Positions 42,644-53,842 are shown, counted from the first letter of the stretch. The stretch: 64,000 bases of DNA from Enterobacter cloacae (GCA_014169315.1 AP022133.1:1612001-1676000), one strand, 5' to 3'. Numbers and translations: made by a program. The notes: generated by a model not told the origin, from the letters alone.

Positions 42644-45600
42644 TTAGCCTATTGTCATCAGGCTCGCGTTACCTCCCGCCGCCGCGGTGTTGACGCTGAG
42701 CGAGCGCTCAACGTACAGACGCTCCAGAAGCAGGTTGGTTTCGCCGCGTGCAAAGCCCTGCACCGAAACAATCGCTCCGCTGCGGGCTGCAACCTGTTCG
42801 CACAGCTCGCGTAACTGGTCGGAATCGCCGTGGTAGATCACCGCATCAAACGGCTGGGTCAGCAGGACATCGGCCTTCGCAAAGTGGATGCGGGCAGAAA
42901 CTGCCTTCGGCAGCTGTTTCGCCAGGTCACGATGCAGGCCATCTTCCGGCCACAGCACTTCACAACCCGTTGCGGCAGCGGCGGCCAGTTGAACCAGCGC
43001 ATCCTGCTCGTTATCCGCGACGCACAGCACGCGTTCGCGCGGCATGAGCGTCCAGGTGTTGCGCTCGCCGGTTGGCCCCGGCAGCAGACGCTGTGTGCCT
43101 GCCTGCGCCAGCTCGCCATATTGCTGAGCAACAGCGCGCAGTTCAGGACGTTTATCGGCCCACTTGATGAGCGCTTCCAGTGGCTGAGTCAGCACCGCTT
43201 TCAGCTGTGTATCCACTGGACGTTCTGCATCCTGACGCGCCAGCGTTACGCCCAGCGCATTTTCCGGGCGGTTTGCCAGCAGGCGGTACAGGTAGAGTGG
43301 TCCACCAGCTTTAGGCCCGGTTCCGGACAACCCTTCGCCGCCGAACGGCTGAACGCCCACGACTGCGCCGACCATGTTGCGGTTCACATACAGGTTGCCC
43401 ACTTTGGCACTGCCGGTGACCTGGGCGATGGTTTCATCGATACGGGTATGCACACCGAGCGTCAGGCCGTAGCCGGAGGCGTTGATCTGCTCAATCAGCT
43501 CGTTCAGGTTGTTGCGGTTGTAGCGCACCACGTGCAGCACCGGGCCGAAGACCTCTTTTTTCAGCTCGTCGAAGCTTGCCAGTTCGATAAGTGTTGGTGG
43601 TACAAAGGTGCCGGTCTGCCATTCACGGGCATCTTCGTTGTTTTCACGGACGGCCTGGAACACCGGACGACCTTTGGCGCGCATGGTCTGAATGTGGTTT
43701 TCGATATTGCTTTTGGCTTCCACGTCGATAACCGGCCCGATGTCGGTAGTGAGACGACCCGGGTTGCCCATACGGCATTCGGCCATTGCACCGCGCAGCA
43801 TCTTCAGCGTGTGGTCTGCCACGTCATCCTGCAGGCACAGCACGCGCAGGGCGGAGCAGCGTTGTCCGGCACTGTCGAACGCGGAGGCCAGCACGTCGAC
43901 CACCACCTGCTCGGTCAGCGCGGAGGAGTCAACAATCATGGCGTTCATGCCACCGGTTTCCGCCACCAGCGGCGTTGGACGACCCTGTGCGTCAAGGCGT
44001 GTCGCAATATTGCGCTGCAGCAGCGTTGCCACTTCGGTGGAGCCGGTAAACATCACGCCGCGCACGCGGTTATCGGTGGTCAGCTTCGCACCCACCGTTT
44101 CACCACGACCTGGCAGAAGCTGGATAACGCCTGCCGGTACGCCCGCTTCCAGCAGAATGCTAATTCCCTGTGCGGCAATCAGCGGTGTTTGCTCTGCCGG
44201 TTTTGCCAGCACGCTGTTGCCTGCCGCGAGTGCGGCGGCAATCTGGCCGGTGAAAATCGCCAGCGGGAAGTTCCACGGGCTGATACAGACCACCGGGCCC
44301 AGCGGGCGATGGGTTTCGTTATCGAAATCATCACGAACCTGGCCTGCGTAGTAGTGCAGGAAGTCGACCGCCTCGCGGATTTCGGCAATAGCGTTGCTGA
44401 AGGTTTTACCCGCTTCACGCACCAGAATACCGATGAGCGATTGCATCTGATCTTCCATCAGCACCGCAGCACGTTCCAGAATGGCGGCACGCTCCTGAGG
44501 CGGCGTGGCGAACCAGATAGGGGCATTGTTCACCGCACTGTCCAGTGCCAGGTCAACTTCCGCTTCCGTGGCTTCACGCACGTAACCGACAATATCTTTT
44601 GGCTCTGCCGGGTTAATCACTGGCTGCATTTCGCCGTCAGCAACAGGCTGCTCCAGGATCGGTTTGGCCTGCCATTTATGTAATGCGCTGTTGAGCAGAG
44701 CAGAAGAGAGGGACGCCAGACGGTGTTCGTTAGCGAGATCCAGACCCGCAGAGTTGACGCGGCCTGTGCCATACAGCTCACGCGGCAGGGCAATCTTCGG
44801 ATGCGGCAGACCAATCTGGCCTTCCTGTGCTGCCATTTTCTCAACGGCCTGCACCGGGTCGGCGACCAGCTCGTCCAGCGGTAGCGTGGTGTCGGCAATG
44901 CGGTTAACGAAGGAGGTGTTCGCCCCGTTCTCCAGCAGACGACGCACCAGGTACGCCAGCAGGGTTTCATGCGTGCCTACCGGGGCATAAATACGGCACG
45001 GACGGTTCAGCTTGCCATCCGCCACTTTCCCGGTGACCTGCTCGTACAGCGGTTCACCCATGCCGTGCAGGCACTGGAATTCATACTGACCCGGGTAGTA
45101 GTTCTGCCCGGCCAGGCTGTAAATCGCCGCCAGGGTGTGGGCGTTGTGGGTCGCGAACTGCGGGTAGATCAGGTTTGGCACGCCAAGCAGTTTTTTCGCG
45201 CAGGCAAGATAGGAGACGTCGGTGTAAACCTTGCGGGTATAGACCGGGTAGCCTTCCAGGCCGTCCATCTGCGCACGTTTGATTTCGCTGTCCCAGTATG
45301 CGCCTTTCACCAGACGGATCATCAGGCGACGGCGGCTGCGGGTGGCGAGGTCAATCAGGTAATCAATGACGAACGGGCAGCGTTTCTGGTAGGCCTGAAT
45401 AACAAAGCCAATGCCGTTCCAGCCGGCGAGTTCAGGTTCGAAGCACAGTTTTTCCAGCAGATCGAGGGAGATCTCCAGACGGTCGGCCTCTTCGGCGTCG
45501 ATATTGATGCCGATGTCATACTGGCGCGCCAGCATCGTCAGAGATTTCAGGCGCGGGTACAGCTCGTCCATCACGCGGTCATACTGCGCACGGCTGTAGC

Positions 45601-46606
45601 GCGGGTGCAGGGCGGACAATTTAATCGAGATGCCCGGGCCTTCATAAATGCCACGGCCATTAGAGGCTTTACCGATGGCGTGGATCGCCTGTTGGTAAGA
45701 GACCATATACGCCTGGGCATCGGCAGCGGTCAGCGCCGCTTCGCCCAGCATGTCGTAAGAGTAGCGGAAACCTTTATCTTCCAGCTTGCGGGCATTGGCC
45801 AGCGCTTCGGCAATGGTTTCGCCGGTCACAAATTGTTCACCCATCAGGCGCATCGCCATGTCCACACCTTTGCGGATCAGCGGTTCACCGCTCTTACCGA
45901 TAATGCGGTTCAGGGAGCGGGAGAGGTTGGCTTCGTTATGGGTAGAGACCAGTTTGCCGGTAAACAGCAGGCCCCAGGTCGCCGCGTTAACGAACAGCGA
46001 CGGGCTGCGGCCAATGTGTGACTGCCAGTTACCGTTACTGATTTTGTCGCGGATCAGTGCATCGCGGGTGGCTTTATCGGGGATACGTAGCAGCGCTTCC
46101 GCCAGACACATCAGCGCCACGCCTTCCTGTGAGGAGAGGGAGAACTCCTGCAGCAGGCTTTGCACCATCCCGGCACGGCCGCTGGCCGTTTTCTGGCTAC
46201 GCAGCTTGTCGGCAAGCTGATACGCCAGGCTGTGCGCCTGGGCGGCAATGGCGTCTGGCAGGCGAGCCTGCTCCAGCAGCATCGGGACTGCGTCAGTTTC
46301 GGCACGGCGGTAAGCGCCGGTAATGGCGGCACGGCTGACGGACTGGGGCAGGATCTGCTCGGCAAATTCGAGGAACGGCTGATGGCTCTCTTCGGCTGCC
46401 GGAGTGGCGTCATCGCTTTCATTGGCTGCACCCGCCAGCAGGGCTGGCAGCTCTGGCAGGCCATCTTCACTCTCCAGCCTTTCCAGATAGTTAAAAATCG
46501 CCTGCTTGATTAGCCAGTGCGGCGTGCGGTCAATGCGGGTCGCTGCGCTCTTAATCCGTTCGCGGGTCGCGTCATCCAGCTTAACCCCCATAGTGGTCAT
46601 ACCCAT
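42644..46606 (-). CDS. putA: Bifunctional proline dehydrogenase / P5C dehydrogenase and repressor PutA
   Basis: A 1320-aa trifunctional flavoenzyme, the same length as E. coli PutA. Residues 1-47 (TTMGVKLDDATRERIKSAATR) form a ribbon-helix-helix DNA-binding domain; about 260-610 is the FAD-dependent proline dehydrogenase barrel; about 650-1120 the P5C (glutamate semialdehyde) dehydrogenase with the catalytic Cys in DSAGQRCSALRVL. It oxidises proline to glutamate at the membrane and represses put genes when proline is scarce. It is divergent from putP over a 422-bp region with several GTTGCA sites. Reading frame intact. Confidence 0.97.
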   Translation of the reverse strand: MGMTTMGVKLDDATRERIKSAATRIDRTPHWLIKQAIFNYLERLESEDGLPELPALLAGAANESDDATPAAEESHQPFLEFAEQILPQSVSRAAITGAYRRAETDAVPMLLEQARLPDAIAAQAHSLAYQLADKLRSQKTASGRAGMVQSLLQEFSLSSQEGVALMCLAEALLRIPDKATRDALIRDKISNGNWQSHIGRSPSLFVNAATWGLLFTGKLVSTHNEANLSRSLNRIIGKSGEPLIRKGVDMAMRLMGEQFVTGETIAEALANARKLEDKGFRYSYDMLGEAALTAADAQAYMVSYQQAIHAIGKASNGRGIYEGPGISIKLSALHPRYSRAQYDRVMDELYPRLKSLTMLARQYDIGINIDAEEADRLEISLDLLEKLCFEPELAGWNGIGFVIQAYQKRCPFVIDYLIDLATRSRRRLMIRLVKGAYWDSEIKRAQMDGLEGYPVYTRKVYTDVSYLACAKKLLGVPNLIYPQFATHNAHTLAAIYSLAGQNYYPGQYEFQCLHGMGEPLYEQVTGKVADGKLNRPCRIYAPVGTHETLLAYLVRRLLENGANTSFVNRIADTTLPLDELVADPVQAVEKMAAQEGQIGLPHPKIALPRELYGTGRVNSAGLDLANEHRLASLSSALLNSALHKWQAKPILEQPVADGEMQPVINPAEPKDIVGYVREATEAEVDLALDSAVNNAPIWFATPPQERAAILERAAVLMEDQMQSLIGILVREAGKTFSNAIAEIREAVDFLHYYAGQVRDDFDNETHRPLGPVVCISPWNFPLAIFTGQIAAALAAGNSVLAKPAEQTPLIAAQGISILLEAGVPAGVIQLLPGRGETVGAKLTTDNRVRGVMFTGSTEVATLLQRNIATRLDAQGRPTPLVAETGGMNAMIVDSSALTEQVVVDVLASAFDSAGQRCSALRVLCLQDDVADHTLKMLRGAMAECRMGNPGRLTTDIGPVIDVEAKSNIENHIQTMRAKGRPVFQAVRENNEDAREWQTGTFVPPTLIELASFDELKKEVFGPVLHVVRYNRNNLNELIEQINASGYGLTLGVHTRIDETIAQVTGSAKVGNLYVNRNMVGAVVGVQPFGGEGLSGTGPKAGGPLYLYRLLANRPENALGVTLARQDAERPVDTQLKAVLTQPLEALIKWADKRPELRAVAQQYGELAQAGTQRLLPGPTGERNTWTLMPRERVLCVADNEQDALVQLAAAAATGCEVLWPEDGLHRDLAKQLPKAVSARIHFAKADVLLTQPFDAVIYHGDSDQLRELCEQVAARSGAIVSVQGFARGETNLLLERLYVERSLSVNTAAAGGNASLMTIG

Positions 46607-47028
46607 GCCAAAACTCCTGTTGTTCTGTAGTCGTGTTCTGTCGTTAGCGTGAAATATCCATCATGTTGCAACTTTGTGCAACCGTGTTAAATGTGACCTG
46701 GTTTGCAAGCTGGAAAATGAATGGATTGTTAATGGATGGTTAGCTGGAAAAAAGTGCTGGCTTCTGAATCCGAAGCCTGTTTTTATGCGGGACTTAACAT
46801 TTTTAAAAGGTGCAACCCGCAAAAGCGTGAGCGAGTGCAACCTATGGGAAAGACGTATAAAACCAGGGATGAATTTGATGTAAATGCAGTGTTAAATCGT
46901 TTGTCAGCGGGATGCGCATGCGGCAGGATAGCGCGCCCAATGGAAACACATACACACATCACTACGTTCCGGTGATCATATAACAAGGCAACCCGGATGG
47001 TTGTCGCTCGACATTTTGGAGAATTTGA
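46607..47028. promoter_or_regulatory. putA-putP divergent control region with PutA operator words
   Basis: PutA recognises GTTGCA. The word occurs at 46666-46671, and its inverse TGCAAC at 46678-46683, 46811-46816 and 46836-46841, in two pairs, as expected for the put control region. No gene is seen in these 422 bases; a short frame at about 46674-46883 has no support. Confidence 0.75.
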
Positions 47029-48537
47029 ATGGCAATTAGCACACCGATGCTGGTGACATTTCTCGTTTATATTTTTGGCATGATCCTGATAGGGTTTTTG
47101 GCATGGCGTTCAACGAAGAACTTTGACGACTATATTCTGGGCGGACGTAGTTTAGGGCCAATGGTGACGGCACTCTCTGCGGGTGCATCGGACATGAGCG
47201 GCTGGCTGCTGATGGGCCTGCCGGGTGCGATTTTCATCTCTGGTATTTCAGAAAGCTGGATCGCCATCGGCCTGACCGTCGGCGCGTGGATCAACTGGAA
47301 GCTGGTGGCAGGCCGTCTGCGCGTGCATACCGAAGCCAACAACAACGCCCTGACGCTGCCGGACTACTTTAGCGGACGTTTTGAAGATAACAGCCGTATC
47401 CTGCGCATCATCTCCGCGCTGGTTATCCTGGTGTTCTTCACCATCTATTGTGCTTCCGGCATTGTGGCCGGTGCGCGTCTGTTCGAAAGCACCTTCGGCA
47501 TGAGCTATGAAACGGCGCTGTGGGCCGGTGCGGCGGCGACTATCCTCTACACTTTCGTAGGCGGCTTCCTGGCCGTAAGCTGGACGGATACCGTGCAGGC
47601 GAGCCTGATGATTTTCGCGCTGATCCTGACGCCAGTGATTGTGATTTTCACCGTCGGTGGCTTTGCTGATTCTCTGGAAGTGATTAAGCAGAAGAGCATT
47701 GAAAACGTCGATATGCTGAAAGGGCTGAACTTCGTTGCCATCGTGTCTCTGATGGGCTGGGGTCTGGGCTACTTCGGTCAACCGCATATTCTGGCGCGCT
47801 TTATGGCCGCTGATTCCCACCACACCATCGTACATGCACGTCGTATCAGTATGACGTGGATGATCCTCTGCCTGGCGGGTGCGTGTGCCGTAGGCTTCTT
47901 CGGTATCGCCTACTTCAACAATAACCCGGCGCAGGCGGGTGCGGTGAACCAGAACGCCGAGCGTGTGTTCATTGAGCTGGCGCAAATTCTGTTTAACCCG
48001 TGGATTGCCGGTATCTTGCTGTCGGCCATTCTGGCGGCGGTAATGTCCACCCTGAGCTGCCAGCTGCTGGTGTGCTCCAGTGCTATCACTGAAGATCTGT
48101 ACAAAGCGTTCCTGCGTAAAGGGGCAAGCCAGAAAGAGCTGGTGTGGGTCGGGCGTTTCATGGTGCTGGTGGTGGCATTGGTTGCCATTGCGCTGGCGGC
48201 GAACCCTGAGAACCGCGTGCTGGGCCTGGTGAGCTACGCGTGGGCGGGCTTCGGTGCTGCGTTTGGCCCGGTAGTGCTCTTCTCCGTGCTGTGGTCACGT
48301 ATGACCCGTAACGGCGCGCTGGCGGGAATGCTCATTGGTGCGGTGACCGTTATCGTCTGGAAACAGTTCGCCTGGCTGGGCCTGTACGAAATCATTCCTG
48401 GCTTCATCTTCGGCAGTATCGGCATTGTGGCGTTCAGCCTGCTGGATAAAGCACCGTCAGCGGCAATGCAGAAACGCTTTGCCGACGCGGATGCGCATTA
48501 CCACTCTGCACCGCCGTCAAAACTGCAGCCGGAATAA
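47029..48537 (+). CDS. putP: Sodium/proline symporter PutP
   Basis: A 502-aa SSS-family symporter, the same length as E. coli PutP, with about thirteen transmembrane segments. Signature stretches are DDYILGGRSLGPMVTALSAGASDMSGWLL (about 33-60), with the sodium-site residues of TM2, and AAVMSTLSCQLLVCSSAITED (about 335-355) in TM9. It takes up proline for PutA. A GGAG site is 6 nt before the ATG. A terminator and REP-like hairpin follow. Confidence 0.97.
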   Translation: MAISTPMLVTFLVYIFGMILIGFLAWRSTKNFDDYILGGRSLGPMVTALSAGASDMSGWLLMGLPGAIFISGISESWIAIGLTVGAWINWKLVAGRLRVHTEANNNALTLPDYFSGRFEDNSRILRIISALVILVFFTIYCASGIVAGARLFESTFGMSYETALWAGAAATILYTFVGGFLAVSWTDTVQASLMIFALILTPVIVIFTVGGFADSLEVIKQKSIENVDMLKGLNFVAIVSLMGWGLGYFGQPHILARFMAADSHHTIVHARRISMTWMILCLAGACAVGFFGIAYFNNNPAQAGAVNQNAERVFIELAQILFNPWIAGILLSAILAAVMSTLSCQLLVCSSAITEDLYKAFLRKGASQKELVWVGRFMVLVVALVAIALAANPENRVLGLVSYAWAGFGAAFGPVVLFSVLWSRMTRNGALAGMLIGAVTVIVWKQFAWLGLYEIIPGFIFGSIGIVAFSLLDKAPSAAMQKRFADADAHYHSAPPSKLQPE

Positions 48538-48557
48538 ATTCCGTCTCGCTCCTGGAG

Positions 48558-48592
48558 GCCGGGTAAGCGGTAGCGCTACCCGGCTTTTTCTT
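48558..48592 (+). terminator. REP-like terminator after putP
   Basis: GCCGGGTAAGCGG TAGCGC TACCCGGC hairpin followed by TTTTTC; a repetitive extragenic palindrome used as terminator. Confidence 0.75.
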
Positions 48593-48651
48593 GCAAATTT
48601 TCTGTAATTACGTTGATATCGCTGCACTTATAACAATGAGGATAGCGAAGA

Positions 48652-49071
48652 ATGATGATTAAAACAGGGTTGATGGCGGCAGCATTATTGATGCTGGCAG
48701 GCTGTAACGCCCCATCGCAACACGCTGCGGCGGATACCTGCAAAGCGGATAACCAGATGCAGCAAACCACGCTCTATTTCGGGCTGAACCGCCCGGCAGG
48801 GAAAGAGATCACCGGCCAGGAGTGGCAGCAGTTTGTGGACCAGGACGTGACGCCACGTTTTCGTGATGGCTTAACGGTGTTTGATGCTCGCGGGCAGTGG
48901 CTGGGCAACGACGGGAAAGTAGCACGCGAGCAGAGTAAGGCGCTGATGCTGATCCACGGTAAAGATGCCCAGAGCGAGAAGAATATTGAGGCGTTACGCG
49001 GGATTTATAAATCACGCTTTGCGCAGGAATCGGTGATGCGTGTTGATCAGCCGGTGTGCGTGCAGTTTTGA
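48652..49071 (+). CDS. DUF3574 lipoprotein
   Basis: A 139-aa predicted lipoprotein: lipobox LMLAGC near residue 18, then a DUF3574 domain (QQTTLYFGLNRPAGKEITGQEWQQFVDQDVTPRF, with GLTVFDARGQWLGNDG). DUF3574 has no proven function. Translation could also start one codon later. It stands alone between putP and the nucleoside transporter gene. Confidence 0.8.
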   Translation: MMIKTGLMAAALLMLAGCNAPSQHAAADTCKADNQMQQTTLYFGLNRPAGKEITGQEWQQFVDQDVTPRFRDGLTVFDARGQWLGNDGKVAREQSKALMLIHGKDAQSEKNIEALRGIYKSRFAQESVMRVDQPVCVQF

Positions 49072-49079
49072 TAAAACCA

Positions 49080-49107
49080 GCCGGGTGGCGCTAACGCTTA
49101 CCCGGCA
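49080..49107. repeat. REP-type palindrome
   Basis: GCCGGGTGGCGC TAACGC TTACCCGGC closely resembles the enterobacterial REP consensus. It lies between two converging genes. Confidence 0.7.
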
Positions 49108-49112
49108 TTAAC

Positions 49113-50297
49113 TCACAATACTAACCCTGCAACGCTCGCCGACAGCAAGCTTACCAGCGTCGCGCCATACACCAGACGCAGACCGAAGCGGGATACCACG
49201 TTCCCCTGTTGCTCGTTCAGGCCCTTAATTGCCCCTGCCACAATGCCGATGGAGGCGAAGTTAGCAAACGAGACCAGGAAGATGGACAAAATCCCCAGCC
49301 CGCGCGGTGTCATCTGGTGGGCAATTTTTTGCAGCTCAATCATCGCCACAAATTCATTCGCCACCAGCTTGGTCGCCATAATACTCCCGGCATTCAGGGC
49401 GTCGCTCAGCGGAATACCGACCAGCCACGCCAGCGGATAAAACACATAACCCAGGATCTGCTGGAAACTCATGCCAAATACGCTGGAGAAGAGGGCGTTG
49501 ATGGCGCTAATCAGGGCAATAAAGCCCATCAGCATCGCCAGAATAATCATCGCCACTTTAAAGCCTGCCAGAATATACTCACCCAGCATTTCAAAGAAGC
49601 TCTGGGATTCGTGCAGTTTTTCTAGTTTGATATCCGGTTCGGCTTCCGGACGTGCCGGGTTGATAACAGAGAGAATAATAAAGGTGCTGAACATGTTCAG
49701 AACAAGTGCCGCCACGACAAATTTGGCGTCGAGCATCGTCATATAGGCACCCACAATCGACAGGGAAACGGTTGACATGGCCGTTGCTGCCATCGTGAAC
49801 AAACGACGGGAAGAGAGATCGCCAAGTATCCCTTTGTATGCAATAAAGTTTTCTGACTGACCGAGGATCAGCGAACTCACTGCGTTAAAGGACTCCAGCT
49901 TGCCCATGCCATTCAGTTTTGACAGCAGCGTACCGATGACCCGAATAAAGACTGGCAGAATTCGCCAGTGCTGAAGAATACCAATCAGTGCAGAGATAAA
50001 AATAATCGGGCAGAGCACGCCGAGGAAGATGAATGCCAGCCCTTTTTCACCCATCCCGCCAAAGACAAAATTGGTGCCTTCAGCGGCGAATTTAAGCAGT
50101 GACTCAAAGAAACCCGACACATATTTAATCAGAAACAGGCCACTTTCGGCATGCAGGAAAAAGAACGCCAGGGCGATCTCAATTACAATCAGCTGTAAAA
50201 CAAAGCGAATACGAATTTTTCGGCGGTCAAAACTCGTAAGCCAGGCAAGCGCAAGAATAATCACCAGCGCCAGCAGGAAATGGACAACGTTATACAT
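49113..50297 (-). CDS. NupC/CNT-family nucleoside transporter
   Basis: A 394-aa proton-coupled concentrative nucleoside transporter with a NupC-like layout. [16 protein letters not shown] (about 160-175) is the QSE nucleoside-binding motif, and the later [13 protein letters not shown] carries the N-E-F motif of the second hairpin. The C-terminal [17 protein letters not shown] is also typical. E. coli has the paralogues NupC, NupX and PsuT; I cannot say which this is. It is convergent with the DUF3574 gene and divergent from efeU. Confidence 0.88.
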   Translation of the reverse strand: MYNVVHFLLALVIILALAWLTSFDRRKIRIRFVLQLIVIEIALAFFFLHAESGLFLIKYVSGFFESLLKFAAEGTNFVFGGMGEKGLAFIFLGVLCPIIFISALIGILQHWRILPVFIRVIGTLLSKLNGMGKLESFNAVSSLILGQSENFIAYKGILGDLSSRRLFTMAATAMSTVSLSIVGAYMTMLDAKFVVAALVLNMFSTFIILSVINPARPEAEPDIKLEKLHESQSFFEMLGEYILAGFKVAMIILAMLMGFIALISAINALFSSVFGMSFQQILGYVFYPLAWLVGIPLSDALNAGSIMATKLVANEFVAMIELQKIAHQMTPRGLGILSIFLVSFANFASIGIVAGAIKGLNEQQGNVVSRFGLRLVYGATLVSLLSASVAGLVL

Positions 50298-50473
50298 AGT
50301 TTTATTTCAGTTGGTTTTTGAGGCGCATATTTAGCCACAGCGCTGATTAACCGTAAATGAGCATTTTCGTTATACGTTATAAACCTAACGATAACTACTG
50401 AAACTATTACCCTGCGAGTTTTTTACATCTCATCATCAAAACGCCACACATTTCGCTTGTGTTTCTTTTCTCC

Positions 50474-50492
50474 GTAATGATAATCACTATCA
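50474..50492. promoter_or_regulatory. Fur box upstream of efeUOB
   Basis: GTAATGATAATCACTATCA matches the 19-bp Fur consensus GATAATGATAATCATTATC at most positions and lies 57 nt before the efeU start, so iron should repress the operon. Confidence 0.8.
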
Positions 50493-50548
50493 CAAGAATT
50501 TACCTTTCTTTTCACCAGTTGACCGCGATAAACATTTAAGGTGTCGGC

Positions 50549-51382
50549 ATGTTTGTTCCATTTCTCATTATGTTACGTGAGGGGCTTGAAGCGGCCCTCA
50601 TTGTCAGCCTGATCGCCAGTTATCTGAAGCGAACCCAGCGCGGACGCTGGATTAGCGTTATGTGGGTTGGGGTTGTCCTCGCCGCAGCGCTCTGCCTGGG
50701 GCTGGGGATCCTTATCAATGAAACCACCGGAGAATTTCCGCAGAAAGAACAAGAGCTGTTTGAAGGCATCGTCGCCGTGATTGCGGTGGTGATCCTCACC
50801 TGGATGGTGTTCTGGATGCGTAAAGTCTCCCGCAACGTGAAAGTGCAACTGGAGCAGGCGGTGGATAACGCATTGCAGAAGGGCAATAACCACGGCTGGG
50901 CACTGATCATGATGGTCTTTTTTGCGGTGGCGCGGGAAGGTCTGGAATCTGTCTTCTTCCTGCTGGCTGCGTTTCAACAGGATGTCGGTATCTGGCCGCC
51001 GCTGGGCGCAATGCTGGGGCTGGCCACCGCCGTGGTGCTGGGCTTCCTGCTCTACTGGGGCGGCATTCGTCTTAACCTGGGGGCGTTCTTCAAATGGACC
51101 AGCCTGTTCATTCTGCTGGTCGCGGCAGGGCTGGCGGCAGGGGCTATTCGCGCCTTCCACGAAGCGGGTCTGTGGAATCACTTCCAGGATGTGGCGTTTG
51201 ACTTCAGTAACGTCCTCTCTACCCATTCTCTGACCGGCACGCTGCTCGAAGGTATCTTCGGCTATCAGGAAACGCCGAGCGTCAGCGAAGTGGCAATGTA
51301 TTTCATCTATCTCATTCCGGCGCTGGTGCTGTTTTTTATGCCATCGCGCCCCAGCGCTCAGCCGTCGCGTACTGCGCCCTGA
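50549..51382 (+). CDS. efeU: Ferrous iron permease EfeU
   Basis: A 277-aa FTR1/OFeT-type inner-membrane permease with seven helices. Two REGLE motifs are seen: MLREGLEAALIV in TM1 and VAREGLESVFFLLAA in TM4, the iron ligands. E. coli K-12 carries a frameshift in this gene; here it is intact. It forms the EfeUOB system, which takes up Fe2+ at low pH; a Fur box stands upstream. efeO follows 43 nt later. Confidence 0.94.
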   Translation: MFVPFLIMLREGLEAALIVSLIASYLKRTQRGRWISVMWVGVVLAAALCLGLGILINETTGEFPQKEQELFEGIVAVIAVVILTWMVFWMRKVSRNVKVQLEQAVDNALQKGNNHGWALIMMVFFAVAREGLESVFFLLAAFQQDVGIWPPLGAMLGLATAVVLGFLLYWGGIRLNLGAFFKWTSLFILLVAAGLAAGAIRAFHEAGLWNHFQDVAFDFSNVLSTHSLTGTLLEGIFGYQETPSVSEVAMYFIYLIPALVLFFMPSRPSAQPSRTAP

Positions 51383-51425
51383 AGTGCACCGTGTAGTTAC
51401 AACATACTTTTAAAAGGGAAGTGTC

Positions 51426-52553
51426 ATGGCAATTCAATTTCGTCGTAGTGCGTTACAGGCGGGTGTGGCAGCGCTGATTGCATCTGCATTTGCAGCTCAG
51501 GCTGCTGATATTCCACAGGTTAAAGTGACGGTGAATGATAAACAGTGTGAGCCGATGACCATCACGGTCAACAGTGGCAAGACCCAGTTTATTATTCAGA
51601 ACCATAGCCAGAAAGCGCTGGAGTGGGAGATCCTCAAAGGCGTGATGGTGGTGGAAGAGCGTGAAAACATCGCCCCTGGCTTCAGCCAGAAAATGACCGC
51701 TAACCTGCAGCCGGGTGAATATGACATGACCTGCGGCTTGCTGACGAACCCTAAGGGTAAGCTGATCGTTAAGGGCGAAGCCACGGCGGATGCCGCAAAA
51801 GGCGCGGCCTTGTTGAGCCTGGGTGATGCCATTACTGCCTATAAAACCTGGGTCGCCACAGAAACCGCCGGTCTGGTTACGAGCACCAAAGCCTTTACCG
51901 ATGCGGTGAAAGCGGGGGATATCGAAAAAGCGAAATCCCTGTATGCGCCAACCCGTCAACACTACGAGCGCATCGAGCCGATTGCCGAACTGTTCTCTGA
52001 CCTCGATGGCAGCATTGATGCCCGTGAAGATGATTACGAGCAGAAAGCCGCCGATCCGAAATTCACCGGTTTCCACCGTCTGGAAAAAGCCCTGTTTGGT
52101 GACAACTCCACCAAAGGCATGGAGAAATATGCCGATCAGCTGAACAGCGACGTGCTGGACCTGCAAAAACGCATTAGCGAGCTGGCCTTCCCGCCGTCAA
52201 AAGTAGTGGGTGGGGCAGCCGGTCTGATCGAAGAAGTGGCCGCGAGCAAAATCAGTGGTGAAGAAGATCGTTACAGCCACACTGACCTGTGGGACTTCCA
52301 GGCGAACGTCGACGGTGCGCAGAAAATTGTCGATCTGTTGCGTCCTCAGTTGCAAAAAGAGAACAGCGAACTGTTGGCCAAAGTGGATGCCAACTTCAAA
52401 AAAGTCGACACCATTCTGGCGAAATACCGCACCAAAGACGGTTTTGAAACCTACGACAAGCTGACCGATGCTGACCGTAACGCGCTGAAAGGCCCGATTA
52501 CAACGCTGGCGGAAGATCTCTCTTTACTGCGTGGCGTACTGGGTCTGGACTAA
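51426..52553 (+). CDS. efeO: Iron uptake periplasmic protein EfeO
   Basis: A 375-aa periplasmic protein. Residues 1-26 form a signal peptide ending AFAAQA. An N-terminal cupredoxin domain (about 30-120, ending in [13 protein letters not shown]) is followed by an M75 imelysin-like peptidase domain with the HxxE motif, here [13 protein letters not shown] (about 218-230). It hands iron to EfeU. The gene lies 5 nt before efeB and is expressed with it. Confidence 0.94.
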   Translation: MAIQFRRSALQAGVAALIASAFAAQAADIPQVKVTVNDKQCEPMTITVNSGKTQFIIQNHSQKALEWEILKGVMVVEERENIAPGFSQKMTANLQPGEYDMTCGLLTNPKGKLIVKGEATADAAKGAALLSLGDAITAYKTWVATETAGLVTSTKAFTDAVKAGDIEKAKSLYAPTRQHYERIEPIAELFSDLDGSIDAREDDYEQKAADPKFTGFHRLEKALFGDNSTKGMEKYADQLNSDVLDLQKRISELAFPPSKVVGGAAGLIEEVAASKISGEEDRYSHTDLWDFQANVDGAQKIVDLLRPQLQKENSELLAKVDANFKKVDTILAKYRTKDGFETYDKLTDADRNALKGPITTLAEDLSLLRGVLGLD

Positions 52554-52558
52554 GCACG

Positions 52559-53842
52559 ATGAACAAACATGATGAATATGATGTCGCTGAGCCTTCACGA
52601 CGTCGATTGTTAAAAGGGGTTGGGGCGCTTGGCGGCGCGTTTGCGCTGGCCGGTGGGTGTCCGGTGGCGCATGCGGCGAAACCGCAAAACGCTCCCGGCG
52701 TGCACTCACCGGGTACCCGCATGGAGACGCAGCCCTTTTATGGCGAACACCAGTCGGGCATTCTGACACCGCAGCAGGCCTCCATGATGCTGGTGGCCTT
52801 TGATTCGCTGGCGAGCGATAAAGCCGGGCTGGAGCGCCTGTTCCGCCTGCTGACGACACGCATTGCGTTTCTCACCGCCGGTGGCCCGGCACCGGAAACG
52901 CCGAACCCGCGTCTGCCACCGATGGACTCCGGGATCCTCGGGCCGTTTATCGCGCCAGATAACCTGACGATTACCGTTTCGCTCGGTGAGTCGATGTTTG
53001 ATGCGCGCTACGGTCTGACACAGCAGAAGCCAAAAGCACTGCAAAAAATGACGCGTTTCCCGAACGACTCTCTGGACGCAAACCTGTGCCACGGCGATCT
53101 GTTGCTGCAGATCTGTGCCAATACGCAGGACACGGTTATCCATGCGCTGCGCGATATCATCAAGCACACGCCAGATTTGCTCAGCGTTCGCTGGAAGCGG
53201 GAAGGGTTTATCTCTGACCATGCTGCCCGCAGCAAAGGGAAAGAGACACCGGTGAACCTGCTTGGGTTTAAAGACGGTACGGCCAACCCGGACAGCCGCG
53301 ATGGCGCGCTAATGAAAGATGTGGTCTGGGTTACAGCCGATCAGGGTGAACCTGCCTGGGCGGTGGGCGGCAGCTATCAGGCCGTGCGGATTATCCAGTT
53401 CCACGTTGAGTTCTGGGATCGTACACCGCTCAAAGAGCAGCAGACGATTTTTGGTCGCGATAAACAAAGCGGTGCGCCGCTGGGTATGCAGCATGAGCAT
53501 GATGTACCTGACTACGCCAGCGACCCGGATGGTGATGCCATTGCGCTGGACAGCCATATCCGGCTGGCGAACCCGCGCACGAAGGAGACACAGTCCAGCC
53601 TGATGATGCGTCGTGGCTACAGCTACTCACTGGGGGTGACCAACTCCGGCCAGCTCGATATGGGGCTACTGTTTGTCTGCTATCAGCACGATCTGGAGAA
53701 GGGCTTCTTAACCGTACAGAAGCGGTTGAACGGTGAAGCGCTGGAAGAGTACATTAAACCCATCGGCGGCGGCTATTTCTTTGCCCTGCCAGGGCCGCGC
53801 GATAAAAATGCGTATCTCGCACAAGGCCTTATCGAAGCCTGA
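52559..53842 (+). CDS. efeB: Haem-type peroxidase EfeB (Tat-exported)
   Basis: A 427-aa dye-decolourising-type (DyP) peroxidase exported by the Tat pathway ([21 protein letters not shown] at the N-terminus, with the twin Arg). GFKDGTANP (about residue 240) is the DyP GxxDG signature bearing the distal Asp, and the proximal haem His should lie in QFHVEFWD or a nearby segment. It oxidises Fe2+ to Fe3+ for EfeO/EfeU and may recover haem iron. Last gene of the operon. Confidence 0.94.
   Translation: MNKHDEYDVAEPSRRRLLKGVGALGGAFALAGGCPVAHAAKPQNAPGVHSPGTRMETQPFYGEHQSGILTPQQASMMLVAFDSLASDKAGLERLFRLLTTRIAFLTAGGPAPETPNPRLPPMDSGILGPFIAPDNLTITVSLGESMFDARYGLTQQKPKALQKMTRFPNDSLDANLCHGDLLLQICANTQDTVIHALRDIIKHTPDLLSVRWKREGFISDHAARSKGKETPVNLLGFKDGTANPDSRDGALMKDVVWVTADQGEPAWAVGGSYQAVRIIQFHVEFWDRTPLKEQQTIFGRDKQSGAPLGMQHEHDVPDYASDPDGDAIALDSHIRLANPRTKETQSSLMMRRGYSYSLGVTNSGQLDMGLLFVCYQHDLEKGFLTVQKRLNGEALEEYIKPIGGGYFFALPGPRDKNAYLAQGLIEA

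Noticed and set aside
42830..44683. A 617-codon open frame antisense to putA
   Set aside because: It mirrors the high-GC coding strand of putA, has no domain or ribosome-binding site, and putA is certain on the other strand.
46674..46975. Short plus-strand frames in the putA-putP gap
   Set aside because: They cover the PutA operator words, lack conservation cues and have no credible ribosome-binding site.
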